A stretch of 64,000 nucleotides of DNA from Alphaproteobacteria bacterium (lineage in GTDB: Bacteria; Pseudomonadota; Alphaproteobacteria; Rhizobiales; Aestuariivirgaceae), in contig JAHEFB010000015.1 of NCBI GenBank assembly GCA_024640405.1, positions 25,622 through 89,621 on the forward strand, given 5' to 3'. The position numbers were made by a program, and so were the translations under genes. The notes under the pieces are model-generated. The model saw only the letters and a list, made by a program, of their open reading frames with translations. It did no database searches and was not told the origin of the DNA. Below, in pieces: positions 29,836-39,419 of this stretch (its first letter is position 1; every line of letters starts with the position of its first letter).

Positions 29836-31434
29836 CTATGTCATCCACCAGCGTTCGATAATCCGGCGGCCGTCGAATGCCCGGCCCCAGGAGACGTCCC
29901 CATGGGCGATCTTCTTGTTGCGGGCGGACACCCCGTTGGCAAACATCGGCACGATTACCCCGCCGTCATCGCGCAGCATTTTCTGCATCTCGTGATACAT
30001 TCCCTTGCGCTTGTCATTGTCCAGTTCGGCTCTGGCAGCTACCAGCAGTTCGTTGAACTTTTCGTCCTTCCAGTGTGTCTCGTTCCATGCAGCCTTCGGC
30101 GCATAGCCGGTCGAGAACATTGTGTCCTCGGTGGCATAACCGCCCCAGTAGCTGGTGCACCACGGCTTTTTCAACCACACGTTGGACCAGTAACCGTCAT
30201 TTGGTTCGCGAACCACATTGATGTTGATACCCGCCTTGCCGGCCGATGCAGCAAACAGCTGTGCAGCGTCAAGGGCGCCGGAGAAGGCTGCGTCGGATGC
30301 GCTGAGGTCAACCGTGATATTGCCCAGGCCTGATTTCTGCATGTGGAATTTCGCTTTGTCCGGATCGTAGGCTGTCTGCTCAAGATCGGCATCGAAATAG
30401 CGATAGGAGGGCCCGATTGGATTGTCGTTGCCGACCCTGCCGTGGCCGTTGAGTATCTTCTTTACCATCTCCTCGCGGTTCATGGCGTACTTAAGGGCCT
30501 TGCGCAGATCAGGATTGTCAAACGGAGCCACATCCATCTGCATGGGCATGACGTAATGCAGTGGCCCGACGCCTTCCTCCACGACAATAGCCGGGTTGCG
30601 CGAGATCAGAGCCACGGTCTTCAGGTCAACCTGATCAATCGCGTCGACTGCGCCTGAGAGCAGGGCGTTGTTCCGCGCCGTGGAATCGATGATGGACAAC
30701 AGTTCAACGCTGTCTGCGTGAGCAGCGCCGTCCTTCCAGTAGTTCGGGTTCCGCTCGAAATCGACCCTGACGCCCGGATCGTTGGTCTTGATGATGTAAC
30801 CACCTGTCCCGCCGGCCTGCCAATCGATTTTTCCGTCCTTTGCCGGATAGATGCCGAAAGTCGCCTCGTTGAAATTGAACGGGAAATCGGCATTGCCGCC
30901 TGAAAGTTCGAACACAACGGTGTCCGGTCCGTCAGCGCGAATATCTGTAACCGGCGCCAGGATGGGTTTGCCGACAGATTTGGTGTCCTTGCCGCGGTGA
31001 TGGTTCATCGATGCGATGACGTCATCGGCGGTCATGGTCTTGCCGTTGTGGAACACGACGCCCTTGCGCAACTTGAATGTCCACACCCTGGCGTCAGGGC
31101 TTGACGACCATTCGGTCGCCAACGATGGCACAAGGTCGCCATTGGGGGCCAGTTCGGTCAGTGTGTTGGCAACCGCATAGGCAACGACCCACTGAAGGCC
31201 GTTTTCGATGACTGCCGGGTCCTGGGTGTCGGTCGTCGCACCGTGACCCATTGCAAGCCGCATGTGACCGCCTTTTTTCGGTCCGTCGGCCAGCGCCTGG
31301 TCAATCAGCGTGGTCCCGATTGTTGCTGCTATTCCCAGCGCTCCGGCCCTGCCGAGAAACTCACGCCGTGACATGCGGCCTCTCTGAAACTGGCCGATAA
31401 GCCATTGTGCGTGTTTTTCATTATCGAAATTCAT
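29836..31434 (-). CDS. ABC transporter substrate-binding protein, family 5 (peptide/nickel-type), Tat-type signal
   Basis: MSRREFLGRAGALGIAATIGTTLIDQALA; LATEWSSSPDARVWTFKLRKGVVFHNGKTMTADDVIAS. ORF open to 31503. Confidence 0.93.
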   Translation of the reverse strand: MNFDNEKHAQWLIGQFQRGRMSRREFLGRAGALGIAATIGTTLIDQALADGPKKGGHMRLAMGHGATTDTQDPAVIENGLQWVVAYAVANTLTELAPNGDLVPSLATEWSSSPDARVWTFKLRKGVVFHNGKTMTADDVIASMNHHRGKDTKSVGKPILAPVTDIRADGPDTVVFELSGGNADFPFNFNEATFGIYPAKDGKIDWQAGGTGGYIIKTNDPGVRVDFERNPNYWKDGAAHADSVELLSIIDSTARNNALLSGAVDAIDQVDLKTVALISRNPAIVVEEGVGPLHYVMPMQMDVAPFDNPDLRKALKYAMNREEMVKKILNGHGRVGNDNPIGPSYRYFDADLEQTAYDPDKAKFHMQKSGLGNITVDLSASDAAFSGALDAAQLFAASAGKAGININVVREPNDGYWSNVWLKKPWCTSYWGGYATEDTMFSTGYAPKAAWNETHWKDEKFNELLVAARAELDNDKRKGMYHEMQKMLRDDGGVIVPMFANGVSARNKKIAHGDVSWGRAFDGRRIIERWWMT

Positions 31435-31499
31435 GATGGTCTCCCTTTGGTTATCTGTTTTGTGCGAAGTATCGGCAACTGACATCACCAAATATTGCC

Positions 31500-33503
31500 T
31501 CACACATGGTCTCTCGGGATTTCTTCATCCCACTCCTTCTCAAACAGCAGTTTGTTCCCTTCAAAGGCCCGCAAATGCCCCTCCAGATGGAAATCGGTGG
31601 CGCTGCTGGTCATGCGGGTCAGGGTTTCAGTGCGAACCTGCCAGTCTCCTCGCTTGAACTTGAACGTCCATGCTCCTTCGGTCCGGGCCGAAAGGGGATC
31701 ATCCGGTTTGATCCAGTAGGAATGCCGTGCCTGACTGTCGCTTATCAGGCCGTTGGCGTCATCAAGCTGGCAGCCGAGGTCATCACGGATCTCCATGAAT
31801 ACTTCACCGGTTCGCTCGTCTTGCTGACACACCCGCTGGTTGCCGGCAGGCCGAAGAACCGTAAATCCATTACCGGGCAACGCAGGTGCCTCTGGCATGC
31901 TCACCTTGCCGCAGGATGGTTGCCTGACCGGCAGGCGGAGGTGGCTGCCTGCAAGGCGAAGACTAAGCGTTGCCGTTTCGGGTGCAGGCCACAGTGCGGG
32001 CCAGTAGGTGGATGACAGCGCCAGCCGGATACGGTGTCCTCTGTGGAACACATAGCCTGCTCCGCAAAGCCTAAACTTGACCTTGTAGAATGTGCCTGGT
32101 TGCAGTTTTTCGGGAAGTTCGTGAGAATCGCGATGAGTGAGATTGAGGGGGTTATGCGATACCCGCGTGCTGGCACCGTCCGGTGCCACATCACACAGAC
32201 GCGCCGCGACAAACCCGACCGGTCTGTCGCAGGCAATCTCAAGTTCAAGTTCGGGAAAACCGAGAATTGTCAATTCGTCTTCAAGAGCCTCGGTTTCAAA
32301 GCATATGGACTTTGCATCATCATGGCGCTGGTCACCCGGCAGTTCGTCATCAACCCGCATGCCTGGGCAAAAATTGCCGAAGGCCAGGCCGGTATCCTGT
32401 TTGGTGGTAATCGTGACTTCGCCATCTTCGCTGGAAGTGGCGGACAGACGTCCGTTTCCTGCCAGATACAATTCAATTGAATTCATGGAAGGAGAAGGCC
32501 ACCTGGCCTCCTCGATCCAGTGTCCTGGACGGCGGCCATTTTTTGCTGACGGCACGTTTGATTCCATGAGATAGGCCCGCAGGGACGCTACCTGATCCAT
32601 GCCATTGTCGATGCCCTTGAGCCAGAAGTCCCACCAGCGTACGGCTTCGGCTAGGAAGTCGAAGCCCGGCGTCACCCGTGCCAGATGAGGGTAACTGTGC
32701 TCCCACGGTCCAATGATGCCTTTGGCTGGTGCCTCCAGTCCTTCAAGCAACCGCAGTATGGCGTTTGTGTAGCAATCGTACCACCCGCCGACAGCAAGCA
32801 CGGCGGCTCTTATGTCCGAATAATTTTCGCAAACCGAGCCGTGTTTCCAGAAATCGTCGCGGCGCTGATGACGCAGCCAGTTGGCCGCCAGCAGCGGCAT
32901 GTTCTCCAGCCGCTCGAGCCATTGATTGCGCCAGTCATCGCCGACCAGCGCGGGATCCGGCGGGCGCGATGAATAGGCCAGCATCTGTTGCGACCAGGTG
33001 GTATTGTCGTTGTTCAGGCATCCGCCCATATAGTGAATGTCGTCCGAATACCGGTCGTCAGTCGAGCAGGATGTGATGATGGCCTTCAATGCCGGTGGCC
33101 GCAGCGCGGCGATCTGCAATCCGTTGAATCCGCCCCATGAGTGGCCAATCATGCCGACATTGCCGTCACACCATGCCTGTTCGGCAATCCATGCGATGAC
33201 GTGTTTTCCATCATCCAGCTCACGCGCGGTGTATTCGTCCTCCATAAGGCCGTCGGACTCGCCGTTGCCGCGAATATCCACCCTGACACCGACATACCCG
33301 GCGCGGGCAAAATGATCGAAGGTGATGTTGTCTCTGCCACCGGTTCCACCGCGTTTGCGATAGGGCAGATACTCCAGAATGGCGGGAACCGGCTGACTGT
33401 GGCACTCGTCGGGTATCCAGATGCGCGCTGCCAGGCGACACCCATCGGGCATGGCAATCCATTGGTTTTCTACAATTCTGTAGCCGTAATTGCGAACATC
33501 CAT
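31500..33503 (-). CDS. CocE/NonD family hydrolase (X-Pro dipeptidyl-peptidase-like)
   Basis: 667 aa; DGCRLAARIWIPDECHSQPVPAILEYLPYRKRGGT; VGMIGHSWGGFNGLQIAALRPPALKAIITSCSTDDRY; GIIGPWEHSYPH. Confidence 0.93.
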   Translation of the reverse strand: MDVRNYGYRIVENQWIAMPDGCRLAARIWIPDECHSQPVPAILEYLPYRKRGGTGGRDNITFDHFARAGYVGVRVDIRGNGESDGLMEDEYTARELDDGKHVIAWIAEQAWCDGNVGMIGHSWGGFNGLQIAALRPPALKAIITSCSTDDRYSDDIHYMGGCLNNDNTTWSQQMLAYSSRPPDPALVGDDWRNQWLERLENMPLLAANWLRHQRRDDFWKHGSVCENYSDIRAAVLAVGGWYDCYTNAILRLLEGLEAPAKGIIGPWEHSYPHLARVTPGFDFLAEAVRWWDFWLKGIDNGMDQVASLRAYLMESNVPSAKNGRRPGHWIEEARWPSPSMNSIELYLAGNGRLSATSSEDGEVTITTKQDTGLAFGNFCPGMRVDDELPGDQRHDDAKSICFETEALEDELTILGFPELELEIACDRPVGFVAARLCDVAPDGASTRVSHNPLNLTHRDSHELPEKLQPGTFYKVKFRLCGAGYVFHRGHRIRLALSSTYWPALWPAPETATLSLRLAGSHLRLPVRQPSCGKVSMPEAPALPGNGFTVLRPAGNQRVCQQDERTGEVFMEIRDDLGCQLDDANGLISDSQARHSYWIKPDDPLSARTEGAWTFKFKRGDWQVRTETLTRMTSSATDFHLEGHLRAFEGNKLLFEKEWDEEIPRDHV

Positions 33504-33586
33504 GACTTAAGCCTCTGGCGGACAACTCAACGCGGCAAGGATCATGGGAAGAGGGCTGCTGACGCAATTTCGCGGCTTCGCACTAG

Positions 33587-33753
33587 TTGACGCGAGTTTA
33601 TGCTATTAACGCAATAGTTCGCTTAAGAACTGAGTTAAATTTCAAGACTCTGCCTGGAAAATTTTGATTTTTGCAGGATTGGTCAGCATGGAAATCGCGC
33701 GGAATCTCAAGCTTTTGCGCGGCATTGGGAAATCCATGTCACAGATACGCCGC
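33587..33753 (+). repeat. Direct-repeat copy A: promoter plus first ~22 codons of an XRE-type regulator (truncated)
   Basis: Ungapped colinear match with 39253..39419 (both 167 bp; ATG at offset 101 in both): TTGACGCGAGTTTATGCT...GCTTAAGAAC...CAGCATGGAAATCGCGCGGAATCTCAAGC. Confidence 0.85.
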
Positions 33754-33849
33754 ACCCGTCAGTGTTGCGGCATGAGTCCGCCACGGGTTTTTCTTACCAC
33801 TGCAGCCAGGGATGATTGGTACTGGCTGTTTGAAAAATTGCGTTCATAG
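33688..33849 (+). pseudogene. 5' remnant of an XRE-family regulator, truncated
   Basis: MEIARNLKLLRGIGKSMSQIRR vs MDIARNLKLLCSFEKSISQICR of the intact gene at 39354; homology stops near 33753, after which the frame is antisense to the glycosyltransferase 3' end. Confidence 0.75.
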
Positions 33850-35051
33850 ACTGAGCGGCCCTTGTGATTGACAGACTGCTTGCCTGCATGCAGACCCAGC
33901 ATGGCATCGGCAAACTGACTGGCATCATGAGCCACGATTATTGCCTGGTCGATGTCTTCCACGCCTTCGAACGCGGGCACCACTGCATCGGATGTCACAG
34001 CGAATTTTCCCATAGCCAATGCCTCAATCAACTTGATCGAGGTACCCGATGCCGCCAGTGTCGGCGCGATCACAAACCGGGAAATGGCATACAAGGCCGC
34101 AACCGACGGCACTTCTCCAAACCATATTGAGGCGTGAGCCGCATGCAGTTCAGGGTTTGCCTGACGAACGGCATGGGCAACCGAACCGGCAATGGCAATC
34201 CGCAATCCGCTGGTTGCCAGCAACGGCATCACATCGCTCAGAAACCACTCAACACTTTTGCAGTTCGCATGATGTTGGTCTCCGATATACACGAAATCGA
34301 TAAGTGGGTTTTGGATCGTAAAGTCTATTTCGTTGGGCTCATCCTTGATTGTCGGCCTTACAATAAAGTTTTGCTTGTCATGAGACGTGCGGCAGAAATG
34401 TTGATAATCCCGATTGGTCAGGTGCAGGAGTACATCGGCCCCTGCGCACAAATCGGCTTCGTCGCGTGTCAAGGCGGCGACATCGTCGAGTTTATTCGTG
34501 AACGGATTGGATACTGCGCTCTTGCGATAACGTTCTGTCTGAACATCATGGGTGTCCAGCACAATCAGCGGCGGGCTTGATTGTGAGCCGGTCGCGAGTT
34601 CTGAAATCCGTGCGGCCAGGCGCATGTTCATACAATGATTGACATGAATGATGCCAATCGAACGGTTTTCCAGTTGTGCCAGCAACTCGGGTGGTATTTT
34701 GGAATGAGCTGCAATGTCGGCGTGAATTGCCATGGCCGAGCGCCGGCCTGTCTCAGTCCATCTGCTGTAGCTCGGCGACCGTGCCGGTTCGAGGTGGTCT
34801 GCAGACCGGGTAAAGAACAATTGTTGCCGGCGCGAGAATGAAAACTTTCCGGCAAGGGTTTCGTAGTCGCCGGGTTGAAGCGAGGCAGACGATTGATCGT
34901 GTGCGACAACCAGCAGGGCTACATCAAAATTCAGGTTCTGGTATGCACGAACCTGCGCTGCGAAAATATTGGCACTTCCGGACAGCGGCCACTGCGGGCA
35001 CAAAATCACGCACATCGGCGTATTCACGTCTGATTTTTCAACCATCGTCAT
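33759..35051 (-). CDS. Glycosyltransferase family 4-like protein
   Basis: 430 aa; LIDFVYIGDQHHANCKSVEWFLSDVMPLL...RFVIAPTLAASGTSIKLIEALAMGKFAVTSDAVVPAFEGV. Confidence 0.85.
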   Translation of the reverse strand: MTMVEKSDVNTPMCVILCPQWPLSGSANIFAAQVRAYQNLNFDVALLVVAHDQSSASLQPGDYETLAGKFSFSRRQQLFFTRSADHLEPARSPSYSRWTETGRRSAMAIHADIAAHSKIPPELLAQLENRSIGIIHVNHCMNMRLAARISELATGSQSSPPLIVLDTHDVQTERYRKSAVSNPFTNKLDDVAALTRDEADLCAGADVLLHLTNRDYQHFCRTSHDKQNFIVRPTIKDEPNEIDFTIQNPLIDFVYIGDQHHANCKSVEWFLSDVMPLLATSGLRIAIAGSVAHAVRQANPELHAAHASIWFGEVPSVAALYAISRFVIAPTLAASGTSIKLIEALAMGKFAVTSDAVVPAFEGVEDIDQAIIVAHDASQFADAMLGLHAGKQSVNHKGRSVYERNFSNSQYQSSLAAVVRKTRGGLMPQH

Positions 35052-35055
35052 ATTC

Positions 35056-35631
35056 TCATTCGATTGGTCGGAACATGATGGTGCTCACTGAAATGCCGGG
35101 CAGGGGTTGGCGGATATCGCCATCAATGGCACCCCCTGATCTTTTGAAATCCTTCAAAGTGATGAAATAGGCAGGCAGTTGTCGAGTAGCCGAAAGCGGT
35201 ACCTCGACACTCAGCAGATACTGGCGTTCCTTCGACTTCGGAGCCTGCCAGCAAAACTGGAAGTGGCCATTGATGTCCAGCGTGAAACTCTCAATCTTTT
35301 GAGCCGGATCGGATTGGCCATCGCAGAAATAGAGTTTCACCTCGACTTTGCCTACCGGTGGCTGTTCCGGGATTATCAGCAACTGGGCGACAGGCCGGTT
35401 CGTCTGTCTTCCCAGCTGGCCGGGCCGTCCCCAGCCGTATTGCAGGTAAACGCCTGCCAGGCCCGGTGAGCGCATGTCGACTGCCAGCGGCAGATTGCCG
35501 GTAGAGGTTCGCCGAGCCCGTGCGAGTTGGGTCAGCACTTGCAGACGCCCGTCTCCGGGACAGCGAGACAGGTCCGTCGTTGTTGCATATCTGAGCTCTT
35601 CAGAGAACGACATTGCTTGATCAGTCTTCAT
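35056..35631 (-). CDS. Hypothetical protein within the glycosyltransferase cluster
   Basis: 191 aa ORF in operon-like spacing (5 bp and overlap with neighbours), no recognised family. Confidence 0.6.
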   Translation of the reverse strand: MKTDQAMSFSEELRYATTTDLSRCPGDGRLQVLTQLARARRTSTGNLPLAVDMRSPGLAGVYLQYGWGRPGQLGRQTNRPVAQLLIIPEQPPVGKVEVKLYFCDGQSDPAQKIESFTLDINGHFQFCWQAPKSKERQYLLSVEVPLSATRQLPAYFITLKDFKRSGGAIDGDIRQPLPGISVSTIMFRPIE

Positions 35632-37666
35632 TACGACCGTTTTCGGACTCTATCTGAACAAGTCGCTCTCGAGCATAATCCGGCAACACAACATCATACT
35701 TTTCCAATCCGCGCAGGAATGGTTGCCAGAACCCGTCTCCTCTGCGCCATTGGGCTTCTACCTGGAAGAGCTCTTCATAACGCCCGGGGTGCTTTTTGAG
35801 CAAGATCGCATCAGCCTGGAAGAGCAGGTCGCGTTCTTCGGTCGACTCACGGGAAAGGCTGCGTTGCCACGGGGGATGATAGACATACGCTTCATCGGAG
35901 AACATTACGTTTCCGATCTCCTGAAGGCGCCAACCCAGGTCCGTATCGTAGCGGAACTGGTCTTCGTCAAACGCCATGTCAAAGCCACCGATTTGATGAA
36001 AGGCCTCGCTGGTCACAAACATATTGCAACTCATGAATCCGATGCCTTCAACGCCATAATTATGGACGGACCTCCAGTCAGGATCATGCATGTAGTCAGA
36101 AAAACAGCGTCCCTCCACACCAACAATGTCCGGATTTTCGAAACAGGCCCGCGCATAAGATAGCCAGGTGTCCGGCGGTTCGCAGTCGTCATCGGTGCAA
36201 ACGATGATCTGACCTCTCGCAACGCTGGCCCCCAGATTGCGGGCATGAACCTGACTTCGAACCGGGCTGTGCACAACCGTGAGGTCAATGGCGCTGTCAC
36301 TGCTGGAGAAAGCGACGGTGCTCTGGTCCACAACGATAATCTCAAAGTCGTCATCGCGCTGCTGGGCCAGCAGATCAAGCAATCGGCGGAGTTTTTCCGG
36401 TCTGTCCAGCGTGGGGACTACGATCGAGAAATATGGCGCCGGTCGGGACTTTGTCCTGTGATGATTGGTCAGCGTGTAACCCAGCCCGGACGAAATGTTT
36501 TCCCAATTGAATTGATGTTCGACGACACGGAGGTTTTGACGGGCATCTGCACTGCGTTTGTCACTGTCTTCAACCAGCTCACCAATTTGCGAAATGAAGT
36601 CGCTGGCGGTCCGCGCGATTGAAAAACACGCACCATCAATACCCCTTGCCCCGAAAGGAGATGTCACAATGGCGAGCCCCGCGGACATGTAGTCGAACAT
36701 CTTTATGTTCGTCCCGGATCCTGAGAACATCGGGTTTATCCCAATATCGGCGGCCTGTAGCCAATTGAGCAATTCGCTTTCTTCCACACCGCCGGTAATG
36801 TGCACATTCTTTGGCAACTTTCCGCGGGTGCCAAGTGCCGAGCCGACGCCGCCAACAATTGCGAAATTTACATGCTCGCAAGCAGGAGCAATCTCGTCGC
36901 AGATAAATTCAGCCGCTTCGATGTTCGGCGGGTATGAGCCACCTATGAAAAGAGCGACAGGCGAAGGGGGAAACGGCTTCCCACCTTTGCCGGCCGTTTT
37001 CGTGACAGGCACCGCAGACAAAACGTCCTTTTGTGATACGCCGTTTGGCGAAACCCGCATTTTCGAGAACGGCACTTCGAATATTTCCGCAAATGACTGA
37101 AGATCCTGATGCGAACATGTGATTATGAGGTCGGCATACTCGCACAGTGCCCGCTCCGTTTTCTCTACCATTCCCGAGATCAACCGGGCAGATTCTGAAT
37201 CACCCAATAGATGGGGCTTCAACAGCGTCTCGACATTGTGTGCGTCATACACCACAAGCTGCCGCTGACGATCCAGCACGCCCTCCATGACCGAGTAAAC
37301 CCATGGATGGGAAAACACCACAACGTCAGATCTGATGGCCTCTTCCCGGGCAAACTCGCAGTACTCCGGAGACAGCTTTCCCAGCATGGGAAATGATGAA
37401 TCCACGACATCATAAGTCCCGGTATTCGACTGCAGAACAGCAACAGCATCCAGGTGGCGACGGCTGAACGGAATAGTGATCTCTTCCAGGCTTTTCCCGT
37501 GACGAAAGCGTCTGAATTCTGGCCCCGGCCAGTGATACGCCCCCACATATTTCACCTCGATGTCCGGGCCAAGCGACTGGTACAAGCCCTTGAGGCGAAG
37601 CCTGCTGCCGCCGTGCGGCGGGTCGATCGGCTCAATATCCAGGACGCATACTTGCAGTTTTTTCAT
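35621..37666 (-). CDS. Bifunctional glycosyltransferase: N-terminal GT4-like, C-terminal GT2
   Basis: MKKLQVCVLDIEPIDPPHGGSRLRLKGLYQSL...NIGINPMFSGSGTNIKMFDYMSAGLAIVTSPFGARGI (GT4), then PYFSIVVPTLDRPEKLRRLLDLLAQQRDDDFEIIVVDQST...GQIIVCTDDDCEPPDTWLSYARACFENPDIVGVEG (GT2). Confidence 0.88.
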   Translation of the reverse strand: MKKLQVCVLDIEPIDPPHGGSRLRLKGLYQSLGPDIEVKYVGAYHWPGPEFRRFRHGKSLEEITIPFSRRHLDAVAVLQSNTGTYDVVDSSFPMLGKLSPEYCEFAREEAIRSDVVVFSHPWVYSVMEGVLDRQRQLVVYDAHNVETLLKPHLLGDSESARLISGMVEKTERALCEYADLIITCSHQDLQSFAEIFEVPFSKMRVSPNGVSQKDVLSAVPVTKTAGKGGKPFPPSPVALFIGGSYPPNIEAAEFICDEIAPACEHVNFAIVGGVGSALGTRGKLPKNVHITGGVEESELLNWLQAADIGINPMFSGSGTNIKMFDYMSAGLAIVTSPFGARGIDGACFSIARTASDFISQIGELVEDSDKRSADARQNLRVVEHQFNWENISSGLGYTLTNHHRTKSRPAPYFSIVVPTLDRPEKLRRLLDLLAQQRDDDFEIIVVDQSTVAFSSSDSAIDLTVVHSPVRSQVHARNLGASVARGQIIVCTDDDCEPPDTWLSYARACFENPDIVGVEGRCFSDYMHDPDWRSVHNYGVEGIGFMSCNMFVTSEAFHQIGGFDMAFDEDQFRYDTDLGWRLQEIGNVMFSDEAYVYHPPWQRSLSRESTEERDLLFQADAILLKKHPGRYEELFQVEAQWRRGDGFWQPFLRGLEKYDVVLPDYARERLVQIESENGRNED

Positions 37667-38718
37667 GCAGGTCCATCGTCCAGGTTCAGCGAATGCACCA
37701 GTGTGGAGCACACGCTATCCCAGCCTATTTGTTCTGCAAACTGCTTTCCCTCGGCTCCCATCTGTTTGGCTTTGGTTGCGTTCTCGAATAGCCAGTCCAG
37801 ACGCTCGGCGATGGTTGCCGGGTCTGGAGGGCAAACGAAACCATTGAGCCTGTCCCTGACAATGCGGGCAGGCTCTCCGGAGTCGCTGCAAGTCACCACG
37901 GGTTTGCCATTCAGGAAAGCTTCGATGGTTATCAAGCCATAATCTTCCCGTATGGGACTGAAAGCCACAGCCAGTGCGCCTGCATACAAGTCGGCCAGGG
38001 TTGCATCGCTAACGTGTCCGAGGAATGTAACGTTGGCCATATCAGCCGCGAGCGATTTTAGTCGTTCCTCATCCTCGCCGGCACCACTGACGATCAGCTC
38101 GATATCGTTGCGGAAATGCCGGGACGCCTCTAGCACCAAATCGACCCGCTTCCAGCGATGTAAGCGTCCGGGCATCAAGACGTAATTGCCTTTGCGCAGG
38201 TCGGGCTGCCCAGCCTGTCTGGTCGGCTGGTTTGTCGGATGGTAAAGAACTTTTGACGCGATACCGTTGTAGATTTGCAATCGCTGTTTCACTTCCCCGC
38301 CCACAACAAAGACATCTCGGATTGCGGATCGTGACAACGCCGCCGTATCAAGGCGGTGAACCAGCTCTCGTTGCGCAATCAGGTCGGCAGAGGGGTGCGA
38401 GAATGTTTCGTCAAACATATCGTAATAAGTACGAATGGTGTGCAGCAGATATACCGCATGATTGCGATGACGGGCTGCGAAACTCGGTGCCTTTGTTGAG
38501 ATCACCCCGTCATAGATGCTCAGGTCCAGATCGTAAAAGCTCAAATACGAGCGCAATATATCGTCAAAGCCGGAAATTTCAGCGGTAACATCAATACAAT
38601 CGGTTTTGATTCCCGCGCTGTTGAGCGCTGCTGTGAGGCCATCATAAAATCGCTCCGCGCCACCAACTTCGCCGGTCGGAGATTTTACTGTCAAAAGTGC
38701 GACTCTAGGAGACATCAC
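37663..38718 (-). CDS. Glycosyltransferase family 4
   Basis: 351 aa; NYVLMPGRLHRWKRVDLVLEASRHFRNDIELIVSGAGEDEERLKSLAADMANVTFLGHVSDATLADLYAGALAVAFSPIREDYGLITIEAFLNGKPVVTCSDSGEP. Confidence 0.93.
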   Translation of the reverse strand: MMSPRVALLTVKSPTGEVGGAERFYDGLTAALNSAGIKTDCIDVTAEISGFDDILRSYLSFYDLDLSIYDGVISTKAPSFAARHRNHAVYLLHTIRTYYDMFDETFSHPSADLIAQRELVHRLDTAALSRSAIRDVFVVGGEVKQRLQIYNGIASKVLYHPTNQPTRQAGQPDLRKGNYVLMPGRLHRWKRVDLVLEASRHFRNDIELIVSGAGEDEERLKSLAADMANVTFLGHVSDATLADLYAGALAVAFSPIREDYGLITIEAFLNGKPVVTCSDSGEPARIVRDRLNGFVCPPDPATIAERLDWLFENATKAKQMGAEGKQFAEQIGWDSVCSTLVHSLNLDDGPA

Positions 38719-38823
38719 CAGCTTCTATCTCCATACGGCTTCATATCGTCAACATTGGTTGACGTGAGATGCGTTCCCGTCGGCAAACGAGGTTAGCATT
38801 ATTTGGTGCCTTGATCACAGAAA

Positions 38824-39006
38824 TCACTGCGCCGAGATTTGTGTAGCGTCCCTGGCTGCTGATCCTGCGGCGGCCGGCTTGGAACTACTGGGTTTCGACA
38901 CCCGGTAGGAATCCAGTTCTTCGCGAATGCAGCGCATCATTTCATCAAATGTCGGCTCATGGGGGTCTGCTCGCTTCAATATTGCCTCCGATGCGGCAAA
39001 GATCAT
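38824..39006 (-). CDS. Small hypothetical ORF
   Basis: 60 aa MIFAASEAILKRADPHEPTFDEMMRCIREELDSYRVSKPSSSKPAAAGSAARDATQISAQ; plausible composition, no other support. Confidence 0.35.
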   Translation of the reverse strand: MIFAASEAILKRADPHEPTFDEMMRCIREELDSYRVSKPSSSKPAAAGSAARDATQISAQ

Positions 39007-39252
39007 GTGCCGTCAATCAAATTTGGTTCTGACGTATTGTGTTGCTGGATCATATCCTCACCCGATCGGGGCCGGTGTTTTGTATGATCGATTATGCCGT
39101 CTGACAAAACACAAACTGATTTGTGACCAGGTGTCAATTTTTTCGTTGCCACGTTCAACCCGGGCGTCAACCGTGGGTAGGCAACAGGAGGCGTTCAGGT
39201 GTTCTTGCTGCATCGGGGTGTCGAACGCATGTGTCTTTCCACTTCGATCCGA

Positions 39253-39419
39253 TTGACGCGAGTTTATGCTGAAAGCGCAAAAATCCGCTTAAGAACCTGA
39301 CGGGTTTGAGGTAACCTGCAAGACAACAATTGATTTTAACATGGCTGATCAGCATGGACATTGCTCGCAATTTGAAGCTGTTGTGCAGTTTCGAGAAGTC
39401 GATTTCGCAGATATGCCGC
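39253..39419 (+). repeat. Direct-repeat copy B: promoter plus 5' end of the intact XRE regulator
   Basis: Colinear with 33587..33753, same length and same ATG offset. Confidence 0.85.
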
